From Agrocybe praecox (Eukaryota; Basidiomycota; Agaricomycetes; Agaricales; Agrocybaceae): DNA of 64,000 nucleotides. Location of the stretch: NCBI GenBank assembly GCA_964017145.1, contig OZ024849.1, positions 1,364,001-1,428,000 of the forward strand, given 5' to 3'. Positions 24,521 to 36,312 of this stretch are shown piece after piece. Position 1 is the first letter of the stretch. Every line of letters begins with the position of its first letter. Under the pieces are notes generated by a model that saw only the letters and a list, made by a program, of their open reading frames with translations, did not search any database and had not been told where the DNA came from. A program made the position numbers and the translations under genes.

Positions 24521-25197
24521 CTAGATCCTTGATAATGACCGGCACCACCGCGCTAGAAGTCTCTCCCTTCGCACTCGGACTCGGAAAACGATATCGAAAG
24601 GGGGTACATATTCCTCCATACTCGTCGTCACAGACAGTGTCGGTGGCACCATAGCCGACTGCAAATTCTGCAGTGTGTCAAGGCTCAAGCGCGCCTTCGG
24701 GATCGTCCCGCTGGGAAAAATAATAATCTTGCTAGACTTCCTATTCGCCGCTTGCTGCGACAACGACGGGCTCTTCGGTCGACTTCTTCGTAAATGACCG
24801 TCCTTGCGGTATTCATTCTCGTCGATCATACTCCCATCTTCCTCTCTATCAACACCATTCCCATTTCTATCTTCAGGCAAACCCATCGTACTTGCAAAGA
24901 GCCACACAGGAGGCACACACCCGCCGCCGGGGACCATGCCCATGCCCATGCCCATCTTCCCATTCTGGACATTCCATCCATTCTCCTAATCCCACTCCCG
25001 ACCGAGCCCGATCCACCATTCCCACTCGCATCCACCTGCACCACAATCGCTTTATCTATCGTCTCCTTATTAAACTGCGTCTGAGGCATACGGAATGGGT
25101 GCACGCGAAGATGACGAAGGTGATGTAGCAACCACAGCGTCCATAGCATGAAGATGCCGAGCGGTTGCTGCGATGGGTATGATGATGACGAGCGCAA
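24521..25197 (-). pseudogene. Met/Gly-rich hypothetical gene, copy 1 (diverged)
   Basis: The minus strand carries a low-complexity coding region with MGMGMGMVPGGGCVPP followed by an Asp/Glu-rich block and a TLQNLQSAMVPPTLS segment. These correspond to the blocks in the copies at 52186-53219 and 58723-59640. Reading frames are interrupted between the blocks, and the C-terminal YSRLYS end of the other copies is absent. From about 25200 to 25440 the flanking sequence matches 55262-55500, so this locus was part of the same duplication history. The family is unrecognised. Confidence 0.45.
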
Positions 25198-25449
25198 TCT
25201 TCAAAGGCTCGAGTCCTCCTTCCGCTGCTTCCTATTTATGCCTCCTCTCTCTCTCCACTCAAGTTCAAAATTTCCCCCATTATAACCTTACTCTTTCCAT
25301 ACTTGCATCTACTGAGTATTGAATACGCTTCGAATCTGCCCTATTTTGGGGATATTGTTAGACTTCTGAGTTAGGCGCCCAGATCCCGATGATTGGCGCT
25401 GTCGACTCGAAACGCTTCGTGATCTTGATATTAAAGGACAATGGATAAT

Positions 25450-26873
25450 ACCCTGTACAAGCCTATTTTTCGGTATTCAATACACTGACAAGTTGGACCT
25501 GTATCCTATACATCTTGGAATTTATTGACAAAATGTGCATTTTTCTTTTCCTATCCCTGCCACACGCTAGATGTTTCTGTGTCCAGGCATCGCCCCGTAG
25601 GGCAATTTAAAGGAATACTCAAATGTTGACTTTTCGGCCAGGTTTCGGCAAGTCACCGACACTGTTTACACTTGTGTGTTGCCTATCCTTAAGCGCCTAA
25701 TGAGGTCTTGGCATTTTATTTCTGTGGTATGTATGTAGACTTGCGTAACATTGCTGTGAAAGTAAGCCCCGTGGGGTCGAGTTAATTCGGGCTGCCTACT
25801 TATCGCTTATCAAATAGGGCGATAGCCAATGACTGACTCTGTATTCAGTAACCACTTACTAACAGTATCCGAGTGTAGCCATACTAATAATAACAGAGCT
25901 ACGAGCTCACCGCAGGTGATGTATATCGTTCTATCTTTACAGGTAACCCCAGGTACGAAGGACGAACGGAGGATATATAGGATAATTCTAACAAATATCT
26001 CTGTGCCATGGAGTATCCATATTTGAACAGAGATTTATTTCGGTATATCTCTAATCATCTTATATCTTGTTCGACTGATGCATTTAATACAGAGGCATCC
26101 GAGCTTCCGCAACCCATAGTATGAGGGAGGAGGGTAATACTTACTACGTATCTTCGGAGAACAATGAATGGTTCATCACCTTCCGGGTCGCGTAAGCCTG
26201 AAAACGTTGCATCAAGGAAGCAAACTTTCCGATTTGTAAAAGATAGGACAAAAGCAAAATTGATGTCTTCGCGGAAAGTTCCCCGGCTTTGTCTCGTAAG
26301 GACCTTCGATGATCCATACAGTTGAAACAATTAGAACTATAGATAGTTGCCACAAATCGCTGGTCGTTGTTAGCCCGTGCCCGCTGTTCAAAATGTATCG
26401 CTAATTAGGAGAGAATAATGTTCCGCTTTGTGATTGCCCAAGGCTAATGCTCGGGCGCCATCACGAAATGAAGGCGGGGCCTGTCGAAGTGATACTCTGC
26501 AGTGGCTGGCTAAAGAGAATTCTATTTATAGGAATACACCTGCCCCATTTGATCTATGCGCCACGCCCGACTATGCTTGTCGGGCATAGATGTATACAGT
26601 ATGGCATGACCTAAGTTTTGTTACAATAGTCAAGTAGAAAGAACCAAAGAAAGGGAGCAAAGCATGCGCAGTCAATAGGGTGACATGCTGCATCGGTATG
26701 CTCCTTGTTAGCCTATATTCAGTATGTAGTTCTTGCTTCGCCGATATCGGCGGATGGAGAAGCTCACCGCAAACGAAACACCAAAAATGCCTGTGATGAT
26801 AGAAATCGACGTGGATAGCGGAATATGGAGCACAGCAATTTAGATTTACACCTTGAAGTTGGAGCACAATAGG
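25450..26873. other. Intergenic region upstream of the peroxidase gene
   Basis: No gene is supported. A hairpin CGCCCGACTATGCTTGTCGGGC lies near 26563. Minus-strand ORFs at 26055-26353 have no recognisable motif. Confidence 0.4.
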
Positions 26874-26881
26874 TATAAAAG
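26874..26881 (+). promoter_or_regulatory. TATA box of the DyP peroxidase gene
   Basis: A perfect TATAAAAG lies 51 bp before the ATG at 26932, followed by a pyrimidine/adenine-rich leader. The spacing fits a TATA-driven promoter with a short 5' leader, common for inducible fungal genes. Confidence 0.55.
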
Positions 26882-26931
26882 AGACCAACACCAAAGAGGG
26901 GAAACTTCATTCAATACCCACCAAAGTTACA

Positions 26932-28734
26932 ATGTCTGTCGACCCAACTCTTGATCTTAATGACATCCAGGGAGATATCCTGTACGTCCACTTTCTTTCA
27001 TTTCCCTGCTAAAGCAAGTAGCTGAATGCTTCTTTTACAGGAGCGGACTCCCCAAGAAGACCCAGACATACATTTTCTTCGACGTACTCAATGTCCAGAA
27101 ATTTAGGTCTGACCTTCGTCTGTTCATTCCCATCATCAAGACCGTATCACAAGTCTTGAAAGATCGCAATGACATCGACGATCACAAGAAGAAGAAGCTT
27201 CCCGGCCTTCTTCCTATCGTTGGCGTCAATATTGCCTTCTCGCACATCGGGTTCACAAAGCTCGGCGTCGACGACAGCACACTTGTTGACCCAAAGCTCG
27301 GGGACCAAGATCCTTTCAAGCTTGGGCAGAAGAAGGACGCCGTAACTAATCTCGGTGACCCCGTCAAGGCTGACGGAACTCCTGATTGGGATGCCGAATT
27401 CCTCCAGGATATTCATGGTGTCATTCTTATTTCTGGCGATAGCCACTTGAACGTTAACAAGAAGAGACTCGAGATTGAACTGATCTTCGGAGTCAACACA
27501 CCATTGGCCTCCATCAAAGAAGTAACCAGTATCGTCGGAGACGTCCGTCCAGGAGACCAAGATGGTCACGAACAGTAAGATTTCTCGAAGTGTTGCAGTA
27601 TACAAGATATTGAAGCCTCATCTCATTAGCTTCGGCTTTTTGGATGGCATCTCCAACCCAGTCGTCAATGGTTTTGACACAGTTATCAACCCAGGCCCTA
27701 AGATAGTCGAACAGGGAGTCCTTCTTACTGGCCGTCCTGAAGACCCAGTCACCACACGTGCTGATTGGGCCAAGAATGGCAGCTTCCTCGCATTCCGTTA
27801 TCTGTTCCAGCAAGTCCCAGAGTTCAACGACTTCTTGAAGAAGAACCCCATCGCCAAAGACGGTAACGGCAAAGTTTTGACTCCAGCTCAAGGAAGTGAT
27901 CTCCTTGGAGCAAGAATGGTTGGTCGCTGGAAGAGCGGTATGTCGACCTTTTGTTTGTATCGTTTTCAGTAAGACTGATTAAGGTCATTGATAACTATAG
28001 GAGCCCCAATTGACATCACCCCCTTCCAGGATGACCCGGTACTTGCGACGGATCCCAAACGGTGAGCTTCAATCTATAAAAAAAGCATAGATAGGCGCTG
28101 ATCGAGTATCTGAATAACCAGTAACAACGATTTCAAATTCGAGGGAGAGGTGAACTCTCAGCTTCGTTGCCCATTCGCCGCCCATGTTCGCAAGACAAAC
28201 CCAAGGAACGATCTCGAGGCTCCTCCATCCCCCGACCCAGTGACCCCAATCGAGAAGAGACGCATTATGCGCAGAGGTGTACAGTTCGGACCAGAAGTGA
28301 CCAAGGAAGAAGCTGCTGCCGCAAAGACTCAGCACGGTCGTGGTCTTCTGTTCGCTGCTTACCAGAGCAGCCTCGCCACCGGATTCCAGTTCCTCCAGCA
28401 ATGTAAGCCTTGTCCACGAAGCTGATCTCCAGGATGGAATTGATTCTGACTGTTATCATAGCCTGGGCGAACAACGACAAGTTCCCTCCATTCGAGACCC
28501 AACCCGAAGACCCTGGGTATGTGGAGAATCATCTACCATCATTATAGATACTTACTGATTGCGCCATATAGATTGGACCCACTTATCGGACAAGGTACCC
28601 GAGCGATGTCTGGACTTGATCCTCTCGCTGAGCAGAAAGTCCTTGCTATGCCCGCATTTATCATTCCTCGTGGTGGTGAATACTTCTTCTCTCCTTCTAT
28701 TAAGGGATTGAAGAGCACCATTGCTTCCACTTGA
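26932..28734 (+). CDS. DyP-type (dye-decolorizing) heme peroxidase
   Basis: Seven exons (26932-26981, 27041-27574, 27630-27937, 28001-28061, 28122-28402, 28462-28516, 28572-28734) sum to 1452 bp and close at 483 residues. The N-terminal LNDIQGDIL motif and the catalytic GxxDG motif (GFLDGISNP, Asp about 200) are intact. The CPFAAHVRKTNPR segment supplies the proximal heme-ligand His (about 339). Length fits the fungal DyP family (about 450-510). The enzyme uses H2O2 to oxidise bulky aromatics and dyes and is linked in basidiomycetes to lignin and xenobiotic attack. No signal peptide is visible: the ORF goes from Met directly into the conserved motif, so the product is probably intracellular or leaves by an unconventional route. 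All introns have GT-AG ends. Confidence 0.92.
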
Positions 28735-29686
28735 TTATTGAAACTTTGATTGAACTTGTAACACTTTGTATTCGCGCTGAAACCAGCGTTTTGAGTAATT
28801 ACGACCCTAGCATACGGCATTGGTGGTTAGCCTTTTTCATAACCCATGAAATACATTGCGATTGTATACTTTTTGTACAAGCACTTGTCCATTAAGCAAC
28901 TTTTTGGAAGTCATAAGATCAAACATATGCCAAAAGACTCTTTTGAACGACTGATGCTGAGGTTGAGTGCTGTAATATTCGTGTTATATGAATTATATAT
29001 TGTTTATGGTTTATTCTTTAGCCAATTTCATGTTCTGCCAAAAGCTAGGATGGAGATGAGAATGGAGTTCGCGACAATCCAAGTGAAAAAGTCCGTACCA
29101 TATTGGGGATTCCATTCGAGATGGGATAAACGTGCTTACAGTTGGGACATGTCATCGATCCTTCCTCCACATGAATCTAGTTAGCATGAGGTGAAATGAG
29201 ATAAACCAGCAATATTCCACACGATTTCAGTATATACCTCTAACAGGACATGATGAAGATTCTTCAAGAATTCTTCGTCCAGCATTTTGGGCTGTTCGAG
29301 TGGCGAGGATGTTTCTCCAAGCTATGTATTTATTCAGAGGACAAGGATTTGTTGAGGCCTTGAAAATACTCACCTACATGGCGGTCTCAACTAGTGCTGT
29401 CCATTCGAGCTTAGGGATGAATCCTTTGAGGAAATCAGAATCGAAATCCGCTTCTCTGATCTCCAATTGGACATCTTTAAATTCCAAAGGAAAGATATTC
29501 GTGTTATAGTCTTTTGCGTGACATGCCAGCAGATCGTGAGTGATAAGGCGAACGATTATCGAAAGATGAAGATGGCGGTTGCAGACAGAGTTTTGTTATT
29601 AGAACGGGACCAAATAAGGGCATTCAAAAATTGTATGATGCAGCTGATCACTTCCTTCTCTTTTCACTTTTCCATTCACTACTACC
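28735..29686. other. Intergenic region
   Basis: AT-rich sequence with only short ORFs. I see no domain, repeat or RNA gene. Confidence 0.4.
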
Positions 29687-30537
29687 ATGAGGCCTCCATC
29701 ACCTTCAATTCCTGAAACGTAGTTCCTCTTTACCTCTCTCAAGGAATCCCAGAGATTCGATGGCAGGCTGCCACTCGAAATACGTACCCCAGTCTTGACT
29801 TTCGGTCCAGACCTCGGTTGGGTGGAATGTGCGATGGGCAAAACAAGGTACGGACGCGTTTTGTCTGTCTTTGACGTTATTTTGAAAAAAATTATAGAGT
29901 GTCAGCACAAATTGAAGCGAAAATGGTCAAACCTCAGCCTGAGAGACTATTCGAGAGATCCGTCACTATCCATTCGGAGATTTCACCCATGACTTCTAGT
30001 GATTACGAACCAGGCCGGTAGGTATGTGATTCGTCTGCAGTGGGACTGGGGCGCGTTCATATAACAAAAAAAAACATTTACCAGGCCTTCAAAAGAAGAA
30101 GTGACGATTACCCGTATGCTCCGCTTTTGATCAAGAATCGCTCTGACAGTCTGTATTTTGGCCGGCCAGGGTGTGTGTACATGTTGCCTGAGTCATGTCG
30201 TGCAATTTTACTGAATAAAACACGTCAATGCATATAGGTTTGGCATATACGACTGACACTCGCCGATGCGGGCAATCTCCTTGATTGTGCTTGTCTGGCT
30301 GGAATGGTAGCTTTGAAACATTTTCGAAGACCAGATGTCGAAGTAATCGGAGATGAAGTCACGGTGGTGCGTACACGATCTTTCATTTTTAACTCAGTCA
30401 GTTTTAAATGACCATCCACATTATAGCATTCTCCCGATGAACGTGCACCCGTTCCGCTAGCAAACACCACACCCTGTTTTTCCCAGACACCACAACTACC
30501 CCAGTTCTTGATCCTTCCCACCTCGAACAGCGCCTGA
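29687..30537 (+). pseudogene. Decayed RRP45-type exosome subunit (RNase PH fold)
   Basis: Exon-like blocks at 29687-29847, 29898-30017, 30085-30170, 30238-30366 and 30427-30537 carry the ordered signature of eukaryotic RRP45 (Exosc9): RFDGRLPLEIRT, FGPDLGWVECAMGKTR, AKMVKPQPERLFE, HSEISPM, EPGRPSKEEV, TVCILAGQ, VWHIRLT, AGNLLDCACLAGMVALKHFR, RRPDVEVIGDEV and PDERAPVPLA. Lesions are an in-frame TAG at 29720-29722 near the N-terminus, a deletion with a TGA at 30128-30130 where about ten residues are missing, and loss of the C-terminal part after 30530. RRP45 is a core, normally essential RNA exosome subunit, so the working gene must lie elsewhere and this is a duplicated remnant. Confidence 0.85.
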
Positions 30538-30539
30538 GC

Positions 30540-31680
30540 GCAGGTCTGGTCTCAATAGCTCTCAACGCACAAAAAGAAATTCGCGTCTTCCAAAAGCTCG
30601 GAGGCTAGGTTACGAGAGGATTGGTTAGGTAGGAAGGTGGAAGTTAGATAGGTATCCCATTTTATTCTTTTTTTATTTCATTATGTGCACAAAAAGTCAT
30701 TCGACGTTTACATAAAACAGATCATGTAAACAAATAAGGAAGAGAAAATTGGAATGATAATTTTACACTTCAACTGTACTCAAGGCGATTTACGCAAGTG
30801 CCCACGTACTTTTCTAATCCGACCTCAACGACACCACGTTCTGCAACCAGTTCGGATTCGCCTTGCTTAACTGAACGCCTGTCGAGATTCATCAGTTTCT
30901 CTCAAAGGATGATGGCGCCCCAATGTAAGGTACGCACCTTAGGGATATAGATGAGGGGCATAACACCGATTGTCTGATACAGCAGGACATTAAATAGCAG
31001 GGTAGGGGGGTGGCAGGACAAGTGCGGTGGTAGGAATAGCGGAATAGCAGGAATAGTGGGGTAAGCCCAACAGCAAGAATAACAGGGTAAGCCCAATAGC
31101 AGGAATAGCGGAATAGCGATCAATATATGGCCATCTGGCTCTCAAAAGTCCTTCGAGTAGCAGTTGGAAGCGATAGGAACGAAAAATATTGCAAAATTGG
31201 TGAGTAAAGGGCTTTAGAAGGTGTAATAAGCTTAGGGCTTACATACCATAAATTTTGTTCCCTGCTAAACGCTTCATACCGTCAGACATTACCGAGGCTC
31301 AGAGCAAAGTGAGGGAGAGAGAATGCCAACCAAGAAAAAGGGTGGAAGTTAACGTTAAGCGCTCAGCGAGGACCACAAATGCAAAATAGATACTATTGAC
31401 GATGCGTCCAACGCATCCACTCATCGATAACGGGTCGCTGTCCATTTGCAGCCCAGTTAGCCACGTCATAGCCCTGAAAAGCGAATTTCGATGCAAATAA
31501 ATAGCGCGGAATGAGAAAAGAGTGAAAAGAGGTAGAAAAAGATGAAAAAGAAAGCATTCTGGAGCTCCCAGTCGGGCGTGCTCGAGGGCTGATGGTGGTT
31601 CCAGGTAAAGGTTCATGAAACAGTTTGTCACGTGTCACCATCAGTTCGCTCATGATATTGAATTCGAGCAAGACCAAGAT
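30540..31680. other. Intergenic region with a short minisatellite
   Basis: About 31025-31115 holds an imperfect tandem array built from GGAATAGCGGAATAGCA and GGGTAAGCCCAA units. No gene is supported. Similarity to the flank of transporter copy 1 begins near 31690. Confidence 0.45.
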
Positions 31681-31981
31681 TAGAGGTCGGCTACTTCGAC
31701 CATGCTTCTCGGCGCGTTATTTTCGTTGTCGGGGCTCCCCAGGAGATAATGAATTCGGTGCCGAAAGGAATTGCTAAAGGAATCAAGAAAGCACAATTGC
31801 CTCGCGTTCTTTGTTCCCACCTTTCCACAACCTTGCGGTTGCGTGTTTGTTTATTTTCCACAGCGAATCAGTCACGACTCTGGACGAGCTGGAGAAGTAG
31901 CAGCGTTGCAGGACGGACACTCGGGCAGACAAGGAGAAGGAAGAATAGGATACAAGGGCAGGAAGGAAGGAGGAACCATTC

Positions 31982-34110
31982 ATGTCGACGATACCGAATT
32001 CCAGGAACGCTTATACGGCCATTGCGACGCCCGACGTCGAACACTTTCCCAATGCACACGGTACAAATGAGCATGTCGAGCTCGATGGGTTTGACGCGGA
32101 CGTCCCCTCAGGCTCACGGCATTCAAGTCGGTCTCGGACTCATACCTCAAGATGGCTAAGGAGGTGCAACCACTACTCTGACGTTGTCGTCGATTTGTTC
32201 AAGCGTAATACCGGGCTTTTACTGGTCGCTGCGGCCCAGGCATTCTTATCGTTGATGAATGTAGCGGTGAAGAAGCTGAATAGTATCGATCCACCAGTGC
32301 CTACGTTAGAGGTGCGTCTATAGTACTAGATATCTGAAAAAGAATTGATCTCGATATTGGATTGTAGCTGGTATTCGTTAGAATGGTGTGTCATATTCCC
32401 AAAGTCCTCTTTTTCATGGGCCCATCTAACTTTCTCTTTGCGATGACGATATAGATTATAACATATTTCTGTTGCATGGCATACATGTGCGTCCTGTTTT
32501 ATACGAGGGCTGCTGATGCTGACTCGCGCCCAATAATTCGCACTCGTTATCTGATCTTCTTGTTTTGAATAAATAGGTTGTCTACTGGTGTCCCAGATCC
32601 ATTCCTTGGTCCCAAAGGCGTCAGAATACTGCTATTTGTTCGCGGTTCTGTCGGGTGTGTCTTCTGGTCACAGGGTTTGAAATCAAACCGAACTGTGAAT
32701 ATCTTCTTCCATCTAGGTTTTTTGGTCTCTTCGGCGACTACTACTCCCTTCAATACCTCTCGTTATCCGATGCTACCGTTCTCACGTTCCTTGTCCCAAT
32801 GTGTACTGCCATTGCGGGGGCCCTATTACTGGGAGAGAAGTTTACGAAACGGGAGGCGTTTGCTGGACGTAAGTAACATGTTCTCTTGTCCCTTTGCTCC
32901 TTAGGAACTCATGTGTCTTGTCGTTGGTGTAACAGTCGTCAGTCTTGTAGGAGTGGTCTTAATCGCCCGACCTACTGCCCTATTCGGGCACGTCACCCAG
33001 GCGGTTCCCGTTACTGATGCTGCTGGGACTGTCATTGCTCTCGAAGGCGTGGATCCTGTTGAAAAAGGGACACCGACGGAGAGGCTGATCGCTGTTGGGT
33101 ATGTCACGTTCATTGCCCTTTCAGTGTTGTTTTTGGTTCTCAATTTCTATTCACCTCCTCAGAGTCGCTTTGATCGGCGTCCTAGGTGCTACAGGTGCAT
33201 ATACGACCATCCGTGCAATAGGAAAGCGGGCGCACCCGTTGCACTCGATGACGTTTTTCTCTATGCTTTGTGTTTTTAATTCGACTGTAGGGTCTGTCGG
33301 TTTTCTAATATTGGGATATCACTACACTGATATTTATTTTCCACTTCGAACAGGCTGGTCGCTAATAAGACCCCTGTCGTTGTGCCGACTAGACTGGACT
33401 GGTTAGCGTTGCTGATTATGATCGGGATATTTGGCTTTGTCGCTCAGGTAAGTCAATCAATTTCTTTCAATTTCTTTTTCACCGTTGATATATTTGTGTT
33501 TACAGACGTTACTCACGATGGGCCTTCAACGAGAAACTGCCGGAAGAGGTTCGATGGGATTCTATACCCAGATAGTATTTGCCACAATCCTGGAGAGGAT
33601 ATTCTTCCATGCTGTACCAACTGCCTTGTCGGTGATTGGCACGGTGCTCATCATTAGCTCGGCGTTGTATGTTGCTGCACGTCCTTTATTTTATTCCGAT
33701 ATTGCAATGCATCATTGAGGACTTACCTTCATGTTTTCATACAGCTGACAAAGGAAAAGGAGAAAGGAAAAGAAAGGCCTTCTGGGGTGAGCATGGCGAT
33801 GACGAGCGATATAGCGATGAACGAGAGGGTAGGAGAGGATTATACTGAATCGAAGCTGAACAAGTCTTCTTTGAAGTCGCATAAGATGGAGGTGGTAGAA
33901 GAGATGGAAGAAGGACTGTTATACTCGCACCAGTACCAGGACTCAGATATTGAACTGGAACACGCGGATGATACAGTGAAGGCCGAGGCATCGAGTTCGA
34001 GGCTGGAAAGGGAATGCGAGCTTGAAGAAAGTAGACTGGTGGGGGACGATCTTGACGAAGAGAAGCAAAAGGATACGCGGCGGGTCCGGTTTGATGAACA
34101 TGCGAGATAA
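31982..34110 (+). CDS. EamA/DMT-superfamily membrane transporter, copy 2
   Basis: The same ten-exon structure as copy 1 can be placed at 31982-32311, 32368-32385, 32455-32486, 32577-32654, 32717-32868, 32936-33098, 33163-33291, 33354-33447, 33506-33676 and 33745-34110. It totals 1533 bp and closes at 510 residues. Exonic differences from copy 1 are mostly synonymous or conservative, so the reading frame looks maintained. Two donors are weaker than in copy 1: exon 7 has GTCTGT instead of GTATGT, and exon 9 has GCACGT where copy 1 has GTAAGT. Copy 2 therefore needs a GC-AG intron or mis-splices there, which would lose or alter the charged tail. Copy 2 is followed by MLKL-like copy C, as copy 1 is by copy A. 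Confidence 0.75.
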
Positions 34111-34509
34111 TCATTACTGGTTTTTTAAAGCATTGGACAGCCTACTAAACGACGATCACTGACGTCCACGATACAACTTAGTACGTTACTTATTGACTGT
34201 GTTGAACATCGCTACTGTTTGTTGATCATGTGGAGTGCTATCGAGAACAGGAATAGACACATTGCCATTGTCAACCCAGACAGCCAATCATTTGGCTTCC
34301 TTCAACGTAAATTTAGCCTCCGATATTGGCGTAACATAAGGGAGAAAATAATACGAGACTCGCCCATTTCGTTCCCTCGAGTGTTAGGCGCCTACATCAG
34401 GAATAGGCGCCTATACAAGCATTGCCTACCTGTTAGTACCCCCCTCCACATCATTCCCTCGTTTAGTTCTCTTTCAGATCGTCGTCGTCTCCCCTCATTA
34501 TCGGACACT

Positions 34510-34761
34510 ATGATGGAAGTTGCTGCATCGTCACCACCCACCAGGTTCTTCGCTCGATTCCGCCATCCTTATTCGAAATCTCCTATAACCACTACAGGCA
34601 ATAGAAGAGCTTCACAGGAATCGGGTCAACCATCTTCCGCGTCCATTTTCTCAGGGCATCAGAACGATGTCTCTGAAGGAACTGAAAATAAATTTCGAAT
34701 CTTTCATAAACAGGACGTGAGGGATCCTTTGCTACACTACGAGGACTTCGCGAAACTGAGG
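34510..34761 (+). pseudogene. MLKL-like copy C, 5' part (split by an LTR element)
   Basis: The segment matches the first 85 or so codons of copy B (basic linker, RFFARFRHPYSKSP, FRIFHK) with a further internal deletion after FRIFHK. It ends exactly at the LTR element, and the last five bases TGAGG are repeated at 37185-37189 where the gene resumes. The 3' part is given separately. Confidence 0.8.
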
Positions 34762-34923
34762 TGTCAGAAGGAGGTGCAGCAACGCAGGGACGAGACACGA
34801 CGAGAGAAATGGTAATGAATTAAGGAGGAAAACACGGCGAGTACGCAAATACATATGGAGTACGAGGCGTGGGAATGATCCCGTGAGCAGACGATGTGAG
34901 GTACCTAGGGACATAGTCCAACA
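34762..34923 (-). repeat. LTR (3' LTR in element orientation)
   Basis: 162 bp, nearly identical to 37023-37184. It begins and ends with the TG...CA dinucleotides usual for LTRs. TSD TGAGG abuts its outer edge. Confidence 0.92.
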
Positions 34924-34995
34924 CACCCCCATGCCGAACAGGAGGATGGAACGGGGAAGAAAAGTAAAAAGGTGGAAAAATGAGCGAGTAAAGTA

Positions 34996-36312
34996 TTAAG
35001 AAACCCAAGGGTTGAAGAATGGATGATAATAATTATAATTACTACTATTAGCATCAAAATAGTCCGTTGAAGAAGAAAAAGAAGAAAGCGGATATAAAGT
35101 TGAAGTGGGTGAAACAGTCGGGAGCAAAGACACATTCTGAAATAATGAAGGGTGTCGCAGAAGGTTGTCACTGGAGGAAATAAAAGAACAAAAGAAATCA
35201 GAGCAAACACCCCCATTGCGAGGAGCGCACGAAGAGTCGGCCAGAGCAGAGGTGGGAGGAGTTACTGGATCGCGACAGGAAGTTACAGACCTATCCAACA
35301 AATCAGCAGAAGCACCCCCATTTTCGGGCACTGCTAAAGAGTCGATATGTTTGGGAGTGACGGTTGGAGATGGCCCAGCAAGTTGGTCGTGCATCGGAGA
35401 GGAATAAGAATTCATTTGTAGACTTTTCGCACCCCCATAATCGATACTTTCTTTGACCGCCGGAGAAGCCGGATGTGCCCGCTCCAGAAGGGACTCCAAA
35501 GTGTAGGGCAACAATGGTGAAGCAGGAATATTCTGTGAGGCAATAGAAAATCCAGCAAATGGGTGAATAGTCGATGACGGAAATGCGATCACCGGCTGTG
35601 TAGGAGGACAAGGACGAGTGGGGGAAGAGGAACTCAAAGGCGGGACAAATGCCAGAACAGGTCCAATAGAAGACGAGAGCTGAGTAAAGGCGGGTGGCGT
35701 GCGAGAGGTTTGTGGCATTGATGCAGTAGGTATTATGGGTCGAAAAGGAAAGGCAAAACAACCATGCACGCGAGATGGATTTGAAGCCATCATCTGATGC
35801 AACAGCAAGTATTTGGGAAGAGCGGGGTTGACGCGCCGCTGTTTTTCAGCAAAAATAATGCGCGGAGACCGTGAAGCCAACATAAATTGGGCACCAGTAG
35901 TAGCAAAACGGCTGACAGAGAAAAAATTTCCAACAGATGATGGGATATGCCAGCAGTCGTGTAGGAGGAATTCGAAAGGAAAGCCCTTGACCGATAAAGA
36001 AACTCGCACGGTCCCAGTACCCTCAATAATGAACTGCGAACCATGAAGGCTCTGAACTTCCTTCCGACCAGGAACATAGGTCTCAAAGTATGAGCGGTGA
36101 CGAATGATGTGGGCTTGGATAATGTTATCGACGAGGAAATAGATTGGCTTCCCATTGCTATCCACGGGCATATCCCAAAGAGGAATATTATTGGCTGTCG
36201 AGGGTGTTATGAGCTCGTCCGCAGGTCCCGGTAGACTATAAGTAGACGATGTTGATAGTTTCGACGTTGGTTTAGGGTGAGATTGTTTAGGGTGAGATCT
36301 TCGAGGAGGCAT
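34996..36312 (-). CDS. Copia-like protein with degenerate retropepsin-like domain
   Basis: The ORF of 438 codons starts at ATG 36312. Residues about 50-190 follow the layout of the copia-type protease region: FLVDNIIQAHI at the active-site position, RSYFETYVPG, FIIEGTGTVRVSL, then the LHDCWHIPSSVGNFFSVSRF block that matches the usual leucine/valine-P-x-x-x-N-L-x-S-V motif. The catalytic D-S/T-G triad is replaced by D-N-I, so protease activity is unlikely. The last 250 residues are Ser/Pro-rich and have no domain. It lacks a zinc knuckle, integrase and RT. The ORF is intact despite lacking catalysis, which suggests recent activity by trans-mobilisation or a retained structural role. Confidence 0.65.
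   Translation of the reverse strand: MPPRRSHPKQSHPKPTSKLSTSSTYSLPGPADELITPSTANNIPLWDMPVDSNGKPIYFLVDNIIQAHIIRHRSYFETYVPGRKEVQSLHGSQFIIEGTGTVRVSLSVKGFPFEFLLHDCWHIPSSVGNFFSVSRFATTGAQFMLASRSPRIIFAEKQRRVNPALPKYLLLHQMMASNPSRVHGCFAFPFRPIIPTASMPQTSRTPPAFTQLSSSIGPVLAFVPPLSSSSPTRPCPPTQPVIAFPSSTIHPFAGFSIASQNIPASPLLPYTLESLLERAHPASPAVKESIDYGGAKSLQMNSYSSPMHDQLAGPSPTVTPKHIDSLAVPENGGASADLLDRSVTSCRDPVTPPTSALADSSCAPRNGGVCSDFFCSFISSSDNLLRHPSLFQNVSLLPTVSPTSTLYPLSSFSSSTDYFDANSSNYNYYHPFFNPWVS

Noticed and set aside
24804..25128. Plus-strand ORFs with PMPMPMP or CPCPCP runs
   Set aside because: Antisense of the Met/Gly-rich coding sequence.
34219..34815. 198-codon ORF taken as one protein
   Set aside because: It joins the upstream leader, the start of MLKL-like copy C and 50 bp of the LTR; not a single gene.
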